NCBI RefSeq assembly: GCF_035982055.1
Contig: NZ_CP108427.1
Span: forward strand, 3,534,001 to 3,598,000
Reading direction: 5' to 3'
Length of the DNA: 64,000 bases
Source: Streptomyces sp. NBC_01288
Lineage (GTDB): Bacteria > Actinomycetota > Actinomycetes > Streptomycetales > Streptomycetaceae
Shown here: positions 10,008-19,287 of the stretch, one piece after another
Numbering within the stretch: position 1 is the first letter of the stretch
Layout of the letters: the number at the start of each line of letters is the position of its first letter
The notes under the pieces: generated by a model
The model's database searches: none
Told to the model about the DNA's origin: nothing
What the model saw: only the letters and a program-made list of their open reading frames with translations
Position numbers and translations under genes: made by a program

Positions 10008-10054
10008 ACACAACATCTGGTGGTGACGTGACAGGCGAGCACAAGATGTATGCT
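10008..10054 (+). promoter_or_regulatory. Tandem NrdR-box-like operators of nrdAB
   Basis: ACACAACATCTGGTGG (10008-10023) and GCACAAGATGTATGCT (10039-10054) resemble the NrdR consensus acaCwAtATaTwGtgt (about 12 and 9-10 of 16 positions). Their starts are 31 bp apart, about three helical turns, the spacing seen for paired NrdR boxes. They directly precede the cobalamin riboswitch. Confidence 0.65.
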
Positions 10055-10170
10055 CATGCTCGCTGTCGCCGCAGGGGAATCCGGTGCGAATCCGGAACTG
10101 TCCCGCAACGGTGTACTTACGTGCATATGCACGCATGGCCAGTCCGAGGACCTGCCGACAGCTCGCGTCC
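10055..10170 (+). promoter_or_regulatory. Cobalamin (B12) riboswitch in the nrdAB leader
   Basis: The leader has the conserved cobalamin-aptamer core: AGGGGAATCCGGTG, GCGAATCCGGAACTGTCCCGC read in pieces at about 10072-10105, then AACGGT, and the B12-box side GCCAGTCCGAGGACCTGCC (about 10138-10156). The closing helix pairs GCTGTCG (10062-10068) with CGACAGC (10156-10162). Known from S. coelicolor: a B12 riboswitch represses the oxygen-dependent nrdAB when B12 is plentiful, leaving the B12-dependent class II enzyme to supply deoxyribonucleotides. The same logic is expected here. Confidence 0.93.
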
Positions 10171-10297
10171 GGCCACCCGGCCAGGCGCATGACGTCCGGG
10201 CCTCGTGGAGTGGGCCGGTGGACGCGACGCCCCGTGCGCTCGTGTACTGCCGCCTGCCCTCGGCGAGGCCCCGTGCCGAGCGAGGGAGAGCCCCACC

Positions 10298-12727
10298 GTG
10301 ACCATCGCGCCAGCAGAGCCGGCATCAGCGACCCAGGTGAACGAGGCGATCGTAGCGACCGCGACCGGACCCGGAACCGACGTTCCCGGAACGGCCGTTC
10401 AGGACGCCGACGGCCCCGGTACCGCGATCCTGCGGACCCTGACCGAGCTGACCGCCGACCTCCCCGACGCCGACCCCGGCCGGGTCGCCGCCGCCACGTT
10501 GCGCGGCCGGTCCGCGCACGCGGACGTGGCGGAACTGCGCGAGCTGGCCACGGAGGCGGCCGCCGGCCTCATCTCCGAGGACCCGGTCTACTCCCGGCTG
10601 GCCGCCCGGCTGCTGACGATCAGCATCGCCGCCGAGGCCGCATCCCAGGGCGTCACGACGTTCACCGGGTCCGTCGCCGTGGGCCACCGCGAGGGCCTCA
10701 TCGCGGACCGCACCGCCGAGTTCGCGACGCTGCACGCGGCCCGCCTGGACGCGCTGATCGACACGGAGGCCGACGACCGCTTCGGCTACTTCGGCCTGCG
10801 CACCCTGTACAGCCGTTACCTCCTGCGGCACCCGATCACCCGCAAGGTCATCGAGACGCCCCAGCACTTCATGCTGCGCGTGGCCGCCGGTCTCGCGGAG
10901 GACGACAGCACCCGCGCCCTGGACGAAGTCGCCGCGCTCTACCGCCTGATGAGCCGCCTGGACTACCTCCCGTCCTCCCCCACACTCTTCAACTCCGGCA
11001 CCCGGCACCCCCAGATGTCGTCCTGCTACCTCCTCGACTCCCCGCTGGACGAGCTGGACTCCATCTACGACCGCTACCACCAGGTCGCCCGCCTCTCGAA
11101 GCACGCCGGCGGCATCGGACTGTCGTACTCCCGCATCCGCAGCCGGGGTTCGCTGATCCGGGGCACGAACGGGCACTCCAACGGCATCGTCCCGTTCCTG
11201 AAGACGCTGGACGCCTCGGTCGCCGCGGTGAACCAGGGCGGCCGGCGCAAGGGTGCCGCCGCGGTCTACCTGGAGACCTGGCACTCCGACATCGAGGAGT
11301 TCCTGGAGCTGCGGGACAACACCGGTGAGGACGCCCGCCGTACGCACAACCTGAACCTCGCGCACTGGATCCCGGACGAGTTCATGCGCCGGGTGAACGA
11401 GAACGGCGACTGGTCGCTGTTCTCCCCCGCCGACGTGCCCGAGCTGGTCGACCTGTGGGGCGCCGAGTTCGACGCCGCGTACCGCAAGGCCGAGGCGCGG
11501 GGGCTCGCCAAGAAGACCATCCCGGCCCGTGACCTCTACGGCCGCATGATGCGCACCCTCGCGCAGACCGGCAACGGCTGGATGACCTTCAAGGACGCGG
11601 CCAACCGCACCGCCAACCAGACGGCCGAGCCGGGCCACACGGTCCACTCCTCCAACCTCTGCACGGAGATCCTGGAGGTCACGGACGACGGCGAGACGGC
11701 GGTCTGCAACCTGGGTTCGGTGAACCTGGGCGCGTTCGTCACCGATGGTGAGCTGGACTGGGAGCGCCTGGACGAGACCGTCCGCACGGCCGTCACCTTC
11801 CTGGACCGCGTGGTCGACATCAACTTCTACCCGACCGAGCAGGCGGGCCGTTCCAACGCCCGCTGGCGCCCGGTCGGCCTGGGCGCGATGGGCCTCCAGG
11901 ACGTCTTCTTCAAACTCCGCGTCCCCTTCGACTCCCCGCAGGCGCAGGCCCTTTCGACGCGTATCGCCGAGCGCATCATGCTCGCCGCGTACGAGGCCTC
12001 CGCCGACCTCGCCGAGCGCAACGGCCCGCTGCCGGCCTGGGAGAAGACCCGTACCGCCCGCGGTGTCCTGCACCCGGACCACTACGACGTGGAACTGACC
12101 TGGCCCGAGCGCTGGGCCGCGCTGCGGGAACGTATCGCCCAAGTCGGCATGCGCAACAGCCTGTTGCTGGCCATCGCGCCCACCGCCACCATCGCGTCCA
12201 TCGCGGGTGTCTACGAGTGCATCGAGCCGCAGGTCTCCAACCTGTTCAAGCGCGAGACGCTGTCCGGCGAGTTCCTCCAGGTCAACTCCTACCTGGTGAA
12301 CGAGCTGAAGCAGCTCGGCGTGTGGGACGCCCGCACTCGTGAGGCCCTGCGTGAGGCCAACGGCTCGGTGCAGGCCTTCAGTTGGATCCCGGCCGAGGTC
12401 CGCGCCCTGTACCGCACGGCCTGGGAGATCCCGCAGCGCGGCCTGATCGACATGGCCGCCGCCCGCACCCCGTTCCTGGACCAGTCCCAGTCCCTGAACC
12501 TGTTCCTGGAGACGCCGACGATCGGCAAGCTCTCCTCGATGTACGCGTACGCCTGGAAGCAGGGCCTGAAGACGACGTACTACCTGCGCTCCCGCCCGGC
12601 GACCCGCATCGCCCGCGCCGCCCAGGCCCAAGCCCAAACCCCCATCCCCGTACAGCAGTTGACCCCCGACGAAGACGCGGTCGCCTGCTCCCTTGAGAAC
12701 CCCGAGTCCTGCGAGGCCTGCCAGTAA
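10298..12727 (+). CDS. nrdA: Class I ribonucleotide reductase, alpha (catalytic) subunit
   Basis: 809 residues. The catalytic cysteines are in place: MSSCYLL (first redox Cys), NLCTE (thiyl-radical Cys with its Asn and Glu), AVCNLGSVNL (second redox Cys), and a C-terminal CSLENPESCEACQ tail for thioredoxin. The paired tyrosines for radical transfer appear as TTYYLRS. No clear ATP-cone is seen at the N-terminus. GTG at 10298 is chosen because GGGAG lies about 10 bases upstream and the in-frame extension to 10205 would lie inside the riboswitch leader. The stop overlaps the nrdB ATG by one base. Reduces ribonucleotides to deoxyribonucleotides. Confidence 0.95.
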   Translation: MTIAPAEPASATQVNEAIVATATGPGTDVPGTAVQDADGPGTAILRTLTELTADLPDADPGRVAAATLRGRSAHADVAELRELATEAAAGLISEDPVYSRLAARLLTISIAAEAASQGVTTFTGSVAVGHREGLIADRTAEFATLHAARLDALIDTEADDRFGYFGLRTLYSRYLLRHPITRKVIETPQHFMLRVAAGLAEDDSTRALDEVAALYRLMSRLDYLPSSPTLFNSGTRHPQMSSCYLLDSPLDELDSIYDRYHQVARLSKHAGGIGLSYSRIRSRGSLIRGTNGHSNGIVPFLKTLDASVAAVNQGGRRKGAAAVYLETWHSDIEEFLELRDNTGEDARRTHNLNLAHWIPDEFMRRVNENGDWSLFSPADVPELVDLWGAEFDAAYRKAEARGLAKKTIPARDLYGRMMRTLAQTGNGWMTFKDAANRTANQTAEPGHTVHSSNLCTEILEVTDDGETAVCNLGSVNLGAFVTDGELDWERLDETVRTAVTFLDRVVDINFYPTEQAGRSNARWRPVGLGAMGLQDVFFKLRVPFDSPQAQALSTRIAERIMLAAYEASADLAERNGPLPAWEKTRTARGVLHPDHYDVELTWPERWAALRERIAQVGMRNSLLLAIAPTATIASIAGVYECIEPQVSNLFKRETLSGEFLQVNSYLVNELKQLGVWDARTREALREANGSVQAFSWIPAEVRALYRTAWEIPQRGLIDMAAARTPFLDQSQSLNLFLETPTIGKLSSMYAYAWKQGLKTTYYLRSRPATRIARAAQAQAQTPIPVQQLTPDEDAVACSLENPESCEACQ

Positions 12728-13740
12728 TGAGCTCCCCCGAAAAGAACCTCCTCGACCCGGGCTTCGAGCTGACCCTCCGCCCCATGCGCTACCCGGACTT
12801 CTACGAGCGCTACCGGGACGCGATCAAGAACACCTGGACCGTCGAGGAGGTCGACCTCCACTCGGACGTCGCCGACCTCGCGAAGCTGACGCCGGGTGAG
12901 CAGCACATGATCGGCCGGCTGGTCGCGTTCTTCGCGACGGGTGACTCGATCGTGGCGAACAACCTCGTGCTGACGCTGTACAAGCACATCAACTCCCCCG
13001 AGGCGCGGCTGTACTTGAGCCGTCAGCTCTTCGAGGAAGCGGTCCACGTCCAGTTCTATCTGACCCTCCTGGACACCTACCTCCCCAACCCGGAGGACAG
13101 GGCGGCCGCCTTCGACGCGGTGGAGAACATCCCCTCCATCCGCGAGAAGGCCGAGTTCTGCTTCAAGTGGATCAACGAGGTAGAGAAGCTGGACAGCCTC
13201 CAGACCCAGGCCGACCGCCGCCGCTTCCTCCTGAACCTGATCTGCTTCGCCGCGTGCATCGAGGGGCTGTTCTTCTACGGCGCGTTCGCGTACGTCTACT
13301 GGTTCCGCAGCCGGGGGTTGCTGCACGGCCTGGCGACGGGGACGAACTGGGTTTTCCGGGACGAAACCATGCACATGTCCTTCGCGTTCGAGGTGGTCGA
13401 CACCGTCCGCAAGGAGGAGCCGGAGCTGTTCGACGACCAGCTCCAGCAGGAGGTGACCGACATGCTGCGCGAAGCCGTCGAGGCGGAGCTCCAGTTCGGG
13501 CGCGACCTGTGCGGTGAGGGTCTGCCGGGCATGAACACCGACTCGATGCGCCAGTACCTGGAGTGCGTCGCGGACCAGCGCCTCCAGCGACTGGGCTTCG
13601 CCCCGGTGTACGGCTCCGAGAACCCCTTCTCCTTCATGGAGTTGCAGGGCGTCCAGGAGCTGACCAACTTCTTCGAGCGCCGCCCGTCGGCGTACCAGGT
13701 GGCGGTGGAGGGCACGGTCGACCTGGACGAGGACTTCTAG
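12727..13740 (+). CDS. nrdB: Class I ribonucleotide reductase, beta (radical) subunit
   Basis: 337 residues. Metal ligands and the radical tyrosine are recognisable: Asp in TGDSIV, Glu and His in FEEAVHVQFY with the Tyr four residues after the His, Glu in IEGLFFYG, and Glu/His in DETMHMSF. These match the E. coli pattern for a di-iron tyrosyl-radical subunit. The C-terminal tail (VEGTVDLDEDF) would bind the alpha subunit. Its ATG begins on the last base of the nrdA stop, so the pair is co-translated under the shared riboswitch leader. Confidence 0.95.
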   Translation: MSSPEKNLLDPGFELTLRPMRYPDFYERYRDAIKNTWTVEEVDLHSDVADLAKLTPGEQHMIGRLVAFFATGDSIVANNLVLTLYKHINSPEARLYLSRQLFEEAVHVQFYLTLLDTYLPNPEDRAAAFDAVENIPSIREKAEFCFKWINEVEKLDSLQTQADRRRFLLNLICFAACIEGLFFYGAFAYVYWFRSRGLLHGLATGTNWVFRDETMHMSFAFEVVDTVRKEEPELFDDQLQQEVTDMLREAVEAELQFGRDLCGEGLPGMNTDSMRQYLECVADQRLQRLGFAPVYGSENPFSFMELQGVQELTNFFERRPSAYQVAVEGTVDLDEDF

Positions 13741-13788
13741 CCCCATCCGGTCGACCCTCGGTCGCCCTTTATCTGTGTCTTACTTCGC

Positions 13789-13835
13789 GGACGGCCCATG
13801 GAGCTTCCATGGGCCGTCCATGGAGTTTCTATGGA
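13789..13835. repeat. Perfect hairpin and four 11-bp iterons of CCATGG type
   Basis: After nrdB lies a 14-bp perfect inverted repeat (13789-13802 and 13806-13819, loop of 3). It overlaps four direct repeats whose starts are exactly 11 bp apart: CCATGGA (13796), CCATGGG (13807), CCATGGA (13818) and CTATGGA (13829). The hairpin could terminate nrdAB; the helical phasing suggests instead, or as well, an operator for the peptidase gene downstream. The rest of 13741-14037 shows no gene. Confidence 0.7.
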
Positions 13836-14037
13836 GCGGCAAAGTTCATGGGGTGCGTCTGTTCGCGGTCTCGTCGCCCCGGCTACGTTCCACCCGTCCT
13901 GTTCATGTCATTCATCAATGGCCCCACAGGACGCTCAAAGTGTCATGCCCATGACGACGTCATCTGCCGCCGCTACGCGCGTCACAGGCCTGCCACCACG
14001 CCGAGGAACCCCACTCCAACGATGGAGGCAGTACCCC

Positions 14038-16122
14038 ATGCGTGAGAAGCCCAGACGGAGTCTGCGAAGACTGCTGACCGCCGCCGTACCCGCCCTCACT
14101 CTCAGCGTCTTCGGGCTCGTGGCGGCCTCCCCCGCCGGCGCGCAGCCCGCCCCACAGGCCGCCGTCCAGTCCGCCCAGGTCTCCAAGGTCACCCAGAACT
14201 CCAAGGCCCTGACGTCCCCCGCGGCCCAGGCCGTCCACTCGACCGGCAAGGCCGGGCAGAAGGTGCCGACCGAGCACCTGTGTGCCGCCGCGGCCCCCGG
14301 TCACGCGTCCTGCTTCGCCCAGCGGCGCACCGACATCAAGCAGAAGCTGGCCGCCGCCGTGCACGCGGACGCCGCGGCCGCGGTCTCCGGGCTGAGCCCG
14401 GCCAACCTGCACAGCGCGTACGCGCTCCCCTCGACCGGCGGCTCCGGCCTGACGGTCGCGGTGGTCGACGCGTACAACGACCCCAACGCGGCCTCGGACC
14501 TGGCCACTTACCGCTCCAACTTCGGCCTGTCGGCCTGCACGGTGGCCAGCGGGTGCTTCAAGCAGGTCAGCCAGACCGGCTCGACCACCTCGCTGCCGAC
14601 CAACGACAGCGGCTGGGCGGGCGAGGAAGCGCTCGACATCGACATGGTCAGCGCGGTCTGCCCGAACTGCAACATCATTCTGGTGGAGGCCAGTTCGGCC
14701 ACCGACTCCGACCTCGGCACCGCCGAGAACGAGGCCGTGACCCTGGGCGCGAAGTTCGTCTCCAACAGCTGGGGCGGCTCCGAGTCCTCCTCGCAGACCA
14801 GCGAGGACACCTCGTACTTCAAGCACCCGGGTGTCGCGATCACCGTCTCCGCCGGTGACGAGGACTACGGCGCCGAGTACCCGGCGACGTCGCAGTACGT
14901 GACCGCGGTAGGCGGCACCGCCCTCTCCACCTCGTCCACCACCCGCGGCTGGACCGAGTCCGTGTGGAAGACCAGCAGCAGCGAGGGCACCGGTTCCGGC
15001 TGCTCCGCGTACGACACGAAGCCGAGCTGGCAGACCGACACCGGCTGCACCAAGCGCATGGAGTCCGACGTCTCCGCCGTGGCCGACCCCGCCACCGGCG
15101 TGGCCGTCTACGACACCTACGGCGGCTCCGGCTGGGCGGTCTACGGCGGCACCAGCGCCTCGTCCCCGATCATCGCGGGCGTCTACGCGCTGGCCGGCAC
15201 CCCGGGCTCCAGCGACTACCCGGCGAAGTACCCCTACTCCCACACGAGCAACCTGTACGACGTCACGAGCGGCAACAACGGCTCCTGCTCGACGAGTTAC
15301 TTCTGCACCGCGGGCACCGGCTACGACGGCCCGACCGGCTGGGGCACCCCGGACGGCACCGCCGCCTTCACCTCCGGCACCACCACGGGCAACACGGTGA
15401 CCGTCACCAACCCGGGCAGCCAGTCCACCGTGACCGGCTCCACGGCCAGTCTCCAGATCTCGGCCACCGACAGCGCGAGCGCGACCCTGACCTACAGCGC
15501 GAGCGGGCTGCCGACCGGCCTGTCGATCAGCAGCTCGACCGGGCTGATCTCCGGCACCGCGTCCACCGCCGGCACGTACGCCGTCACGGTGACCGCGACC
15601 GACTCCACCGGCGCCTCCGGCTCGGCCTCCTTCACCTGGACGGTCAGCACCTCCGGCGGCGGCAGTTGCACCTCGACCCAGCTCCTGGGCAACGCGGGCT
15701 TCGAGTCGGGCAACACGACCTGGACCGCGAGCAGCGGGGTCATCACCAACGACACCGGCGAGGCGGCCCGCACCGGTTCGTACAAGGCGTGGCTCGACGG
15801 CTACGGCTCGACCCACACCGACACGCTGTCCCAGTCGGTGACGGTCCCGTCCGGCTGCACGGGCACGACCTTCACCTTCTACCTGCACGTCGACACCGCG
15901 GAGACCAGCACCAGCACGGCTTACGACAAGCTGACGGTCACCGCCGGATCGACCACCCTGGCCACCTACTCCAACCTCAACGCGGCCACCGGGTACGTCG
16001 CGAAGTCCTTCAGCCTGTCCTCCTTCGCCGGCTCCACCGTCACGCTGAAGTTCAGCGGCGTCGAGGACTCCTCCCTCCAGACCAGCTTCGTCCTCGACGA
16101 CACCGCCGTGACGACCAGCTGA
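14038..16122 (+). CDS. Secreted S53 (sedolisin/kumamolisin-like) serine-carboxyl peptidase
   Basis: 694 residues. A signal peptide (basic [11 protein letters not shown], hydrophobic core, AGA cleavage region near residue 37) is followed by a short propeptide. The catalytic domain has Glu and Asp in EEALDID, the oxyanion Asp in SAGDEDYG and the nucleophile in GGTSASSP. After the domain come an Ig-like putative domain of about 90 residues ([17 protein letters not shown] start, He_PIG type) and a C-terminal beta-sandwich of about 140 residues ([14 protein letters not shown] start), likely substrate- or wall-binding. ATG at 14038 follows GGAGG and begins the signal peptide; an upstream extension is unlikely. 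Probably degrades extracellular protein. Confidence 0.9.
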   Translation: MREKPRRSLRRLLTAAVPALTLSVFGLVAASPAGAQPAPQAAVQSAQVSKVTQNSKALTSPAAQAVHSTGKAGQKVPTEHLCAAAAPGHASCFAQRRTDIKQKLAAAVHADAAAAVSGLSPANLHSAYALPSTGGSGLTVAVVDAYNDPNAASDLATYRSNFGLSACTVASGCFKQVSQTGSTTSLPTNDSGWAGEEALDIDMVSAVCPNCNIILVEASSATDSDLGTAENEAVTLGAKFVSNSWGGSESSSQTSEDTSYFKHPGVAITVSAGDEDYGAEYPATSQYVTAVGGTALSTSSTTRGWTESVWKTSSSEGTGSGCSAYDTKPSWQTDTGCTKRMESDVSAVADPATGVAVYDTYGGSGWAVYGGTSASSPIIAGVYALAGTPGSSDYPAKYPYSHTSNLYDVTSGNNGSCSTSYFCTAGTGYDGPTGWGTPDGTAAFTSGTTTGNTVTVTNPGSQSTVTGSTASLQISATDSASATLTYSASGLPTGLSISSSTGLISGTASTAGTYAVTVTATDSTGASGSASFTWTVSTSGGGSCTSTQLLGNAGFESGNTTWTASSGVITNDTGEAARTGSYKAWLDGYGSTHTDTLSQSVTVPSGCTGTTFTFYLHVDTAETSTSTAYDKLTVTAGSTTLATYSNLNAATGYVAKSFSLSSFAGSTVTLKFSGVEDSSLQTSFVLDDTAVTTS

Positions 16123-16138
16123 CCCCTTCATGAGCTGG

Positions 16139-16172
16139 ACCCCGGTCGTCTCGCAGCGGCCGGGGTTCTGTC
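16139..16172 (+). terminator. Rho-independent-type terminator after the S53 peptidase
   Basis: ACCCCGG and CCGGGGT arms around a short loop, followed by TCTGT, 16 bases after the stop codon. Confidence 0.75.
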
Positions 16173-16249
16173 ATGTCCACGAATATTTCACCGCTCACGA
16201 GGGATCCGGATGCGTCCGTGACACGTCAAAGGGGCAAAGGAGGCCCCCC

Positions 16250-16708
16250 ATGCGCCGATCGATTCTCGGTCCGTCCCTCGCCGTCGCCACCCTGGCGCTC
16301 GCCCTCACGGGCTGCGGCGGTACGAAGTCCGACACCGGCAGCGGCAGTGTGTCGCCGTCGTCCTCCCCCACAGCGAGCAAGAGCAGGTCGGCCTGTACGG
16401 CGAAGGAGACGCTCGCCGCCACCGACACGAACGGCACCTTCTGCGTGACGACCGGCAACACCGTCCGCATCCTGCTGGACGGCACGACCACCCGCCCCTG
16501 GGCGCCGGTCAAGACGGTGGGCAGCGGCCTGAAGGCCACCAACAGCGGGATCCTGATCCGGCCCGGCGACGCGAGCAACGCGTACGAGGCGGTCTCGGCC
16601 GGGACCGTGAAGCTCACGTCGTCCCGGCCGCTGTGTGCGACCGCCGCGCACAAGATCTCGTGCAAGGGCATTCAGGAATGGTCGGTCACCGTCGTGGTGT
16701 CGAAGTGA
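16250..16708 (+). CDS. Small predicted lipoprotein, unknown function
   Basis: 152 residues: a lipoprotein signal (MRRS, hydrophobic run, LTGC lipobox with Cys near residue 21), a Ser/Thr-rich linker, then about 105 residues with no family I recognise. Four further cysteines (CTAKET, FCVTT, PLCATA, ISCKG) suggest two disulfides in the exported domain. ATG at 16250 follows AAAGGAGG. Its 3' end overlaps that of the small gene on the opposite strand by about 23 bases. Confidence 0.8.
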   Translation: MRRSILGPSLAVATLALALTGCGGTKSDTGSGSVSPSSSPTASKSRSACTAKETLAATDTNGTFCVTTGNTVRILLDGTTTRPWAPVKTVGSGLKATNSGILIRPGDASNAYEAVSAGTVKLTSSRPLCATAAHKISCKGIQEWSVTVVVSK

Positions 16709-16850
16709 TCATCCGGTGGGCGGTCCTGATCTGACGGTCGATGCGCCGGTCGTGCGCGATGCCGAGCAGCGACGGGAAGGTCACGGCCACGAGGATGCCG
16801 ACGACGGCGAGGAGGGCGATGAGGTTGTCCATGGCTGCGTTCATGGACAT
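16686..16850 (-). CDS. Small membrane protein, 54 residues
   Basis: An uninterrupted reading frame of 54 residues beginning MSMNAAMDNLIALLAVVG, with one predicted membrane segment (about residues 9-31) and a basic C-terminal tail (HDRRIDRQIRTAHRM). A GGACGAG ribosome site lies about 7 bases before the ATG. It converges on, and slightly overlaps, the lipoprotein gene. No function is recognised. The start, hydrophobic segment and charged tail make it more than a chance frame. Confidence 0.6.
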   Translation of the reverse strand: MSMNAAMDNLIALLAVVGILVAVTFPSLLGIAHDRRIDRQIRTAHRMITSTPRR

Positions 16851-16937
16851 GAGTCTCGTCCTTTTGACTCCTTACCGTGAGTGGCAGGACTGCCGCACAC
16901 CCTCGATTTACTGCCATTCCGGGGGCACACTGGCAGC

Positions 16938-17900
16938 ATGCTGAAAAACGTGGCCGTGGTCCTGCTCGACGGAGTCGCCCCCTTCGAACTCGGCGTCGTC
17001 TGCGAGGTGTTCGGCCTCGACCGCAGCGACGAGGGACTGCCGGTCTACGACTTCGCGGTCGCCTCGGCCGAGGGGCCGACCCTCACCACCCACGCGGGCT
17101 TCTCCCTGACCGTCGACCACGGCCTGGAGCGCCTGGAGACCGCGGACCTCATCGCCGTACCGGCCGGTGCGACCTATGCGGAGCGGGAGTACCCGGAGGA
17201 GCTTCTCGACGCCCTGCGGCAGGCCGTGGACCGGGGCGCCCGGGTGCTCAGCGTCTGCTCGGGCGTGTTCGTGCTGGCCGCCGCCGGGCTGCTGGACGGG
17301 CGGCGGTGCGCGGTGCACTGGCACCACGCGGAGCTGCTCGCCCGGCGGTATCCGAAGGTCGTCGTGGAGCCGGATGTGCTGTACGTCGACGAGGACCCGG
17401 TGATCACGTCCGCCGGCACCGCGGCCGGCATCGACGCCTGTCTGCACATCGTGCGCAAGGAGCAGGGGCCGGAGGTCGCCAACGCCATCGCGCGGCGGAT
17501 GGTCGTCCCGCCGCACCGCGACGGCGGCCAGGCCCAGTACATCGAGCGGCCGCTGCCGCGCTCGCAGTGCGACACGGTGGGCGAGGTGCTGGTGTGGATG
17601 GCGGTCCACCTCGACCAGGAGGTCACCGTCGAACAGCTCGCCGCCCGTGCCCACATGTCACCGCGGACCTTCGCCCGCCGCTTCCAGCAGGAGACCGGGA
17701 CCACGCCGTACCGCTGGATCCTGCGTCAACGGGTGCTGCTGGCCCAGCAGTTGCTGGAGGGGACGGACGAGACGATGGACGCGATCGCCTGGCGCGCCGG
17801 CTTCGGCACCGCACCCGCCCTGCGTCACCAGTTCGTCCGGGCGCTGGGCACCACCCCGAACGCCTACCGGCGCACGTTCAGGGGCCCGGAAGCCGCCTGA
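16938..17900 (+). CDS. GlxA-type AraC-family transcriptional regulator (NrdS candidate)
   Basis: 320 residues. The N-terminal DJ-1/PfpI-like domain (residues 1-180) includes the nucleophile-elbow-like VCSGVFVLAAAGLLDG. The C-terminal AraC helix-turn-helix pair (about 220-315) reads MSPRTFARRFQQETGTTPYRWIL and AWRAGFGTAPALRHQF. In S. coelicolor an AraC-like gene, nrdS, follows nrdAB; this gene is a positional candidate, but three genes now intervene. ATG at 16938 is preferred over an in-frame start at 16881, since the protein then begins MLKNVAVVLLDGV as in relatives. Confidence 0.85.
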   Translation: MLKNVAVVLLDGVAPFELGVVCEVFGLDRSDEGLPVYDFAVASAEGPTLTTHAGFSLTVDHGLERLETADLIAVPAGATYAEREYPEELLDALRQAVDRGARVLSVCSGVFVLAAAGLLDGRRCAVHWHHAELLARRYPKVVVEPDVLYVDEDPVITSAGTAAGIDACLHIVRKEQGPEVANAIARRMVVPPHRDGGQAQYIERPLPRSQCDTVGEVLVWMAVHLDQEVTVEQLAARAHMSPRTFARRFQQETGTTPYRWILRQRVLLAQQLLEGTDETMDAIAWRAGFGTAPALRHQFVRALGTTPNAYRRTFRGPEAA

Positions 17901-17916
17901 ACGCACGCCCGTCACG

Positions 17917-19287
17917 TCACCTCGACACGGGCCTGAGCAGCAGCCGGTTGGGGCGCAGGGTGATGCCGACGCGGGTGGTGTCGTCGGAGCCGGACACCCG
18001 CTCGAAGCGGTACCTCGTCGCCACCGCCGCCGTGACCAGGCTCAGTTGGGCCATCGAGAAGTGGTCGCTGGGACACTTCCGGTTGCCGTTGCTGAACGGG
18101 CTCATGGCGAACTTCGGTACGTCCTTGGACCGTTCCGGAAGCCAGCGGTCGGGGTCGAACTCCTCGTTTCGGTCATACGAACGCGCGTCGCGCTGGATGG
18201 CGTACGGACTGTAGATGATGTCGGCTCCGGCCGGAATCCGATAGCCCCCCAGTTCGGTGTCGGCGACCGCCCGCCGCGTCAATATCCATACGGCGGGACG
18301 CAGCCGCATCGCCTCGACGACGACATTGTTCGTGTGCGTGAGCTTCCGGACGTCGTCGAATGCCACCGGGCGGCCACCCGTCACGGATTCGACCTCTTCG
18401 CGTACCTTGTCGGCGTGTTCCGGGTGTTCGGTGAGGACCTGGAGCAGCCACATGATCGTGGACGCGATTGTTTCGCTTCCCGGGGTGAGGATCGCGACGA
18501 CCTGGTCGTGGATCTCCTGTTCCCCGATCGGGTCGCCATTGTCGTCCGTCGCCTCCAGCAATGCCGTCAGCAAATCGTCCGGCTTTTGACCAGATTCGCG
18601 TCGCTCGGCCACGATCTCGTCGACCAGGAGATGCAAATCGGCCAGTGCCCGGTTGAATTCGCGGTTGGCCGGGAGGGGCAGCCGGTAGAGCGGTCCGGCC
18701 GGTACCACCATCCGCCGGTACATGCCCCGGAAGACGGTGGCGAGCGCGACGCACAGCCGCTCGGCGCGCTCGTCCATGAAGTCGCCGCGCAGCAGACAGC
18801 GAGCCGCGATCCGTACGGCGACCCGGAAGGACTCGGAGGTGCAGTCGATCGTCTCGCCGGTCCGCCAGCGCTCGGTGAGCGCGTGCGCCTCCTCCTCCAT
18901 GATCGGCCCGTACGCGGGGATCGCGTCGAGCCGGAACGCGGGCTGGATGATGCGCCGTTGGCGCCGGTGCAGGGACCCGTTGGCCGTGGCCACGCCCTCC
19001 TTGCCGAGCAGTCCCTCCAGGGACTCCCACAGCGGGCCCGCGATGATGAAGTCGGGGTTCAGCGCCAGGGCGCCGGTGAGGGCCGGCGCGGTGACGGCGT
19101 AGACCGTCTTCGGGCCGAGGCGGAGCCTCACCACGTCGCCGTGGTCGCGGAGTTGGGCCATGAAGGCCAGGGGGTCGCGGACCAGCTTCCAGCCGTGGCC
19201 GAGAAGCGGGATCCTGCCGCCCGCGACGGGCGGCTCCAGCAGCTCCGGCACCTCGGGTGCCGCGGGCTTCACAGACTCGACGGTCAT
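17917..19287 (-). CDS. Cytochrome P450 CYP170A-like, albaflavenone synthase
   Basis: 456 residues, very close to S. coelicolor CYP170A1 as remembered. The heme-ligand loop is FSNGNRKC with the Cys near residue 407, the K-helix is EAMR, and the I-helix has the unusual [10 protein letters not shown]. The enzyme oxidises epi-isozizaene at one carbon twice to give the sesquiterpene ketone albaflavenone. CYP170A1 is also reported to have a second, farnesene-synthase site; the corresponding acidic stretch [17 protein letters not shown] is present here. Its ATG overlaps the stop of the synthase gene by four bases, so the two are coupled. Confidence 0.93.
   Translation of the reverse strand: MTVESVKPAAPEVPELLEPPVAGGRIPLLGHGWKLVRDPLAFMAQLRDHGDVVRLRLGPKTVYAVTAPALTGALALNPDFIIAGPLWESLEGLLGKEGVATANGSLHRRQRRIIQPAFRLDAIPAYGPIMEEEAHALTERWRTGETIDCTSESFRVAVRIAARCLLRGDFMDERAERLCVALATVFRGMYRRMVVPAGPLYRLPLPANREFNRALADLHLLVDEIVAERRESGQKPDDLLTALLEATDDNGDPIGEQEIHDQVVAILTPGSETIASTIMWLLQVLTEHPEHADKVREEVESVTGGRPVAFDDVRKLTHTNNVVVEAMRLRPAVWILTRRAVADTELGGYRIPAGADIIYSPYAIQRDARSYDRNEEFDPDRWLPERSKDVPKFAMSPFSNGNRKCPSDHFSMAQLSLVTAAVATRYRFERVSGSDDTTRVGITLRPNRLLLRPVSR

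Noticed and set aside
13798..14037. N-terminal extension of the S53 peptidase to 13798
   Set aside because: It would cover the iterons and precede the signal peptide; GGAGG and the signal sequence support 14038.
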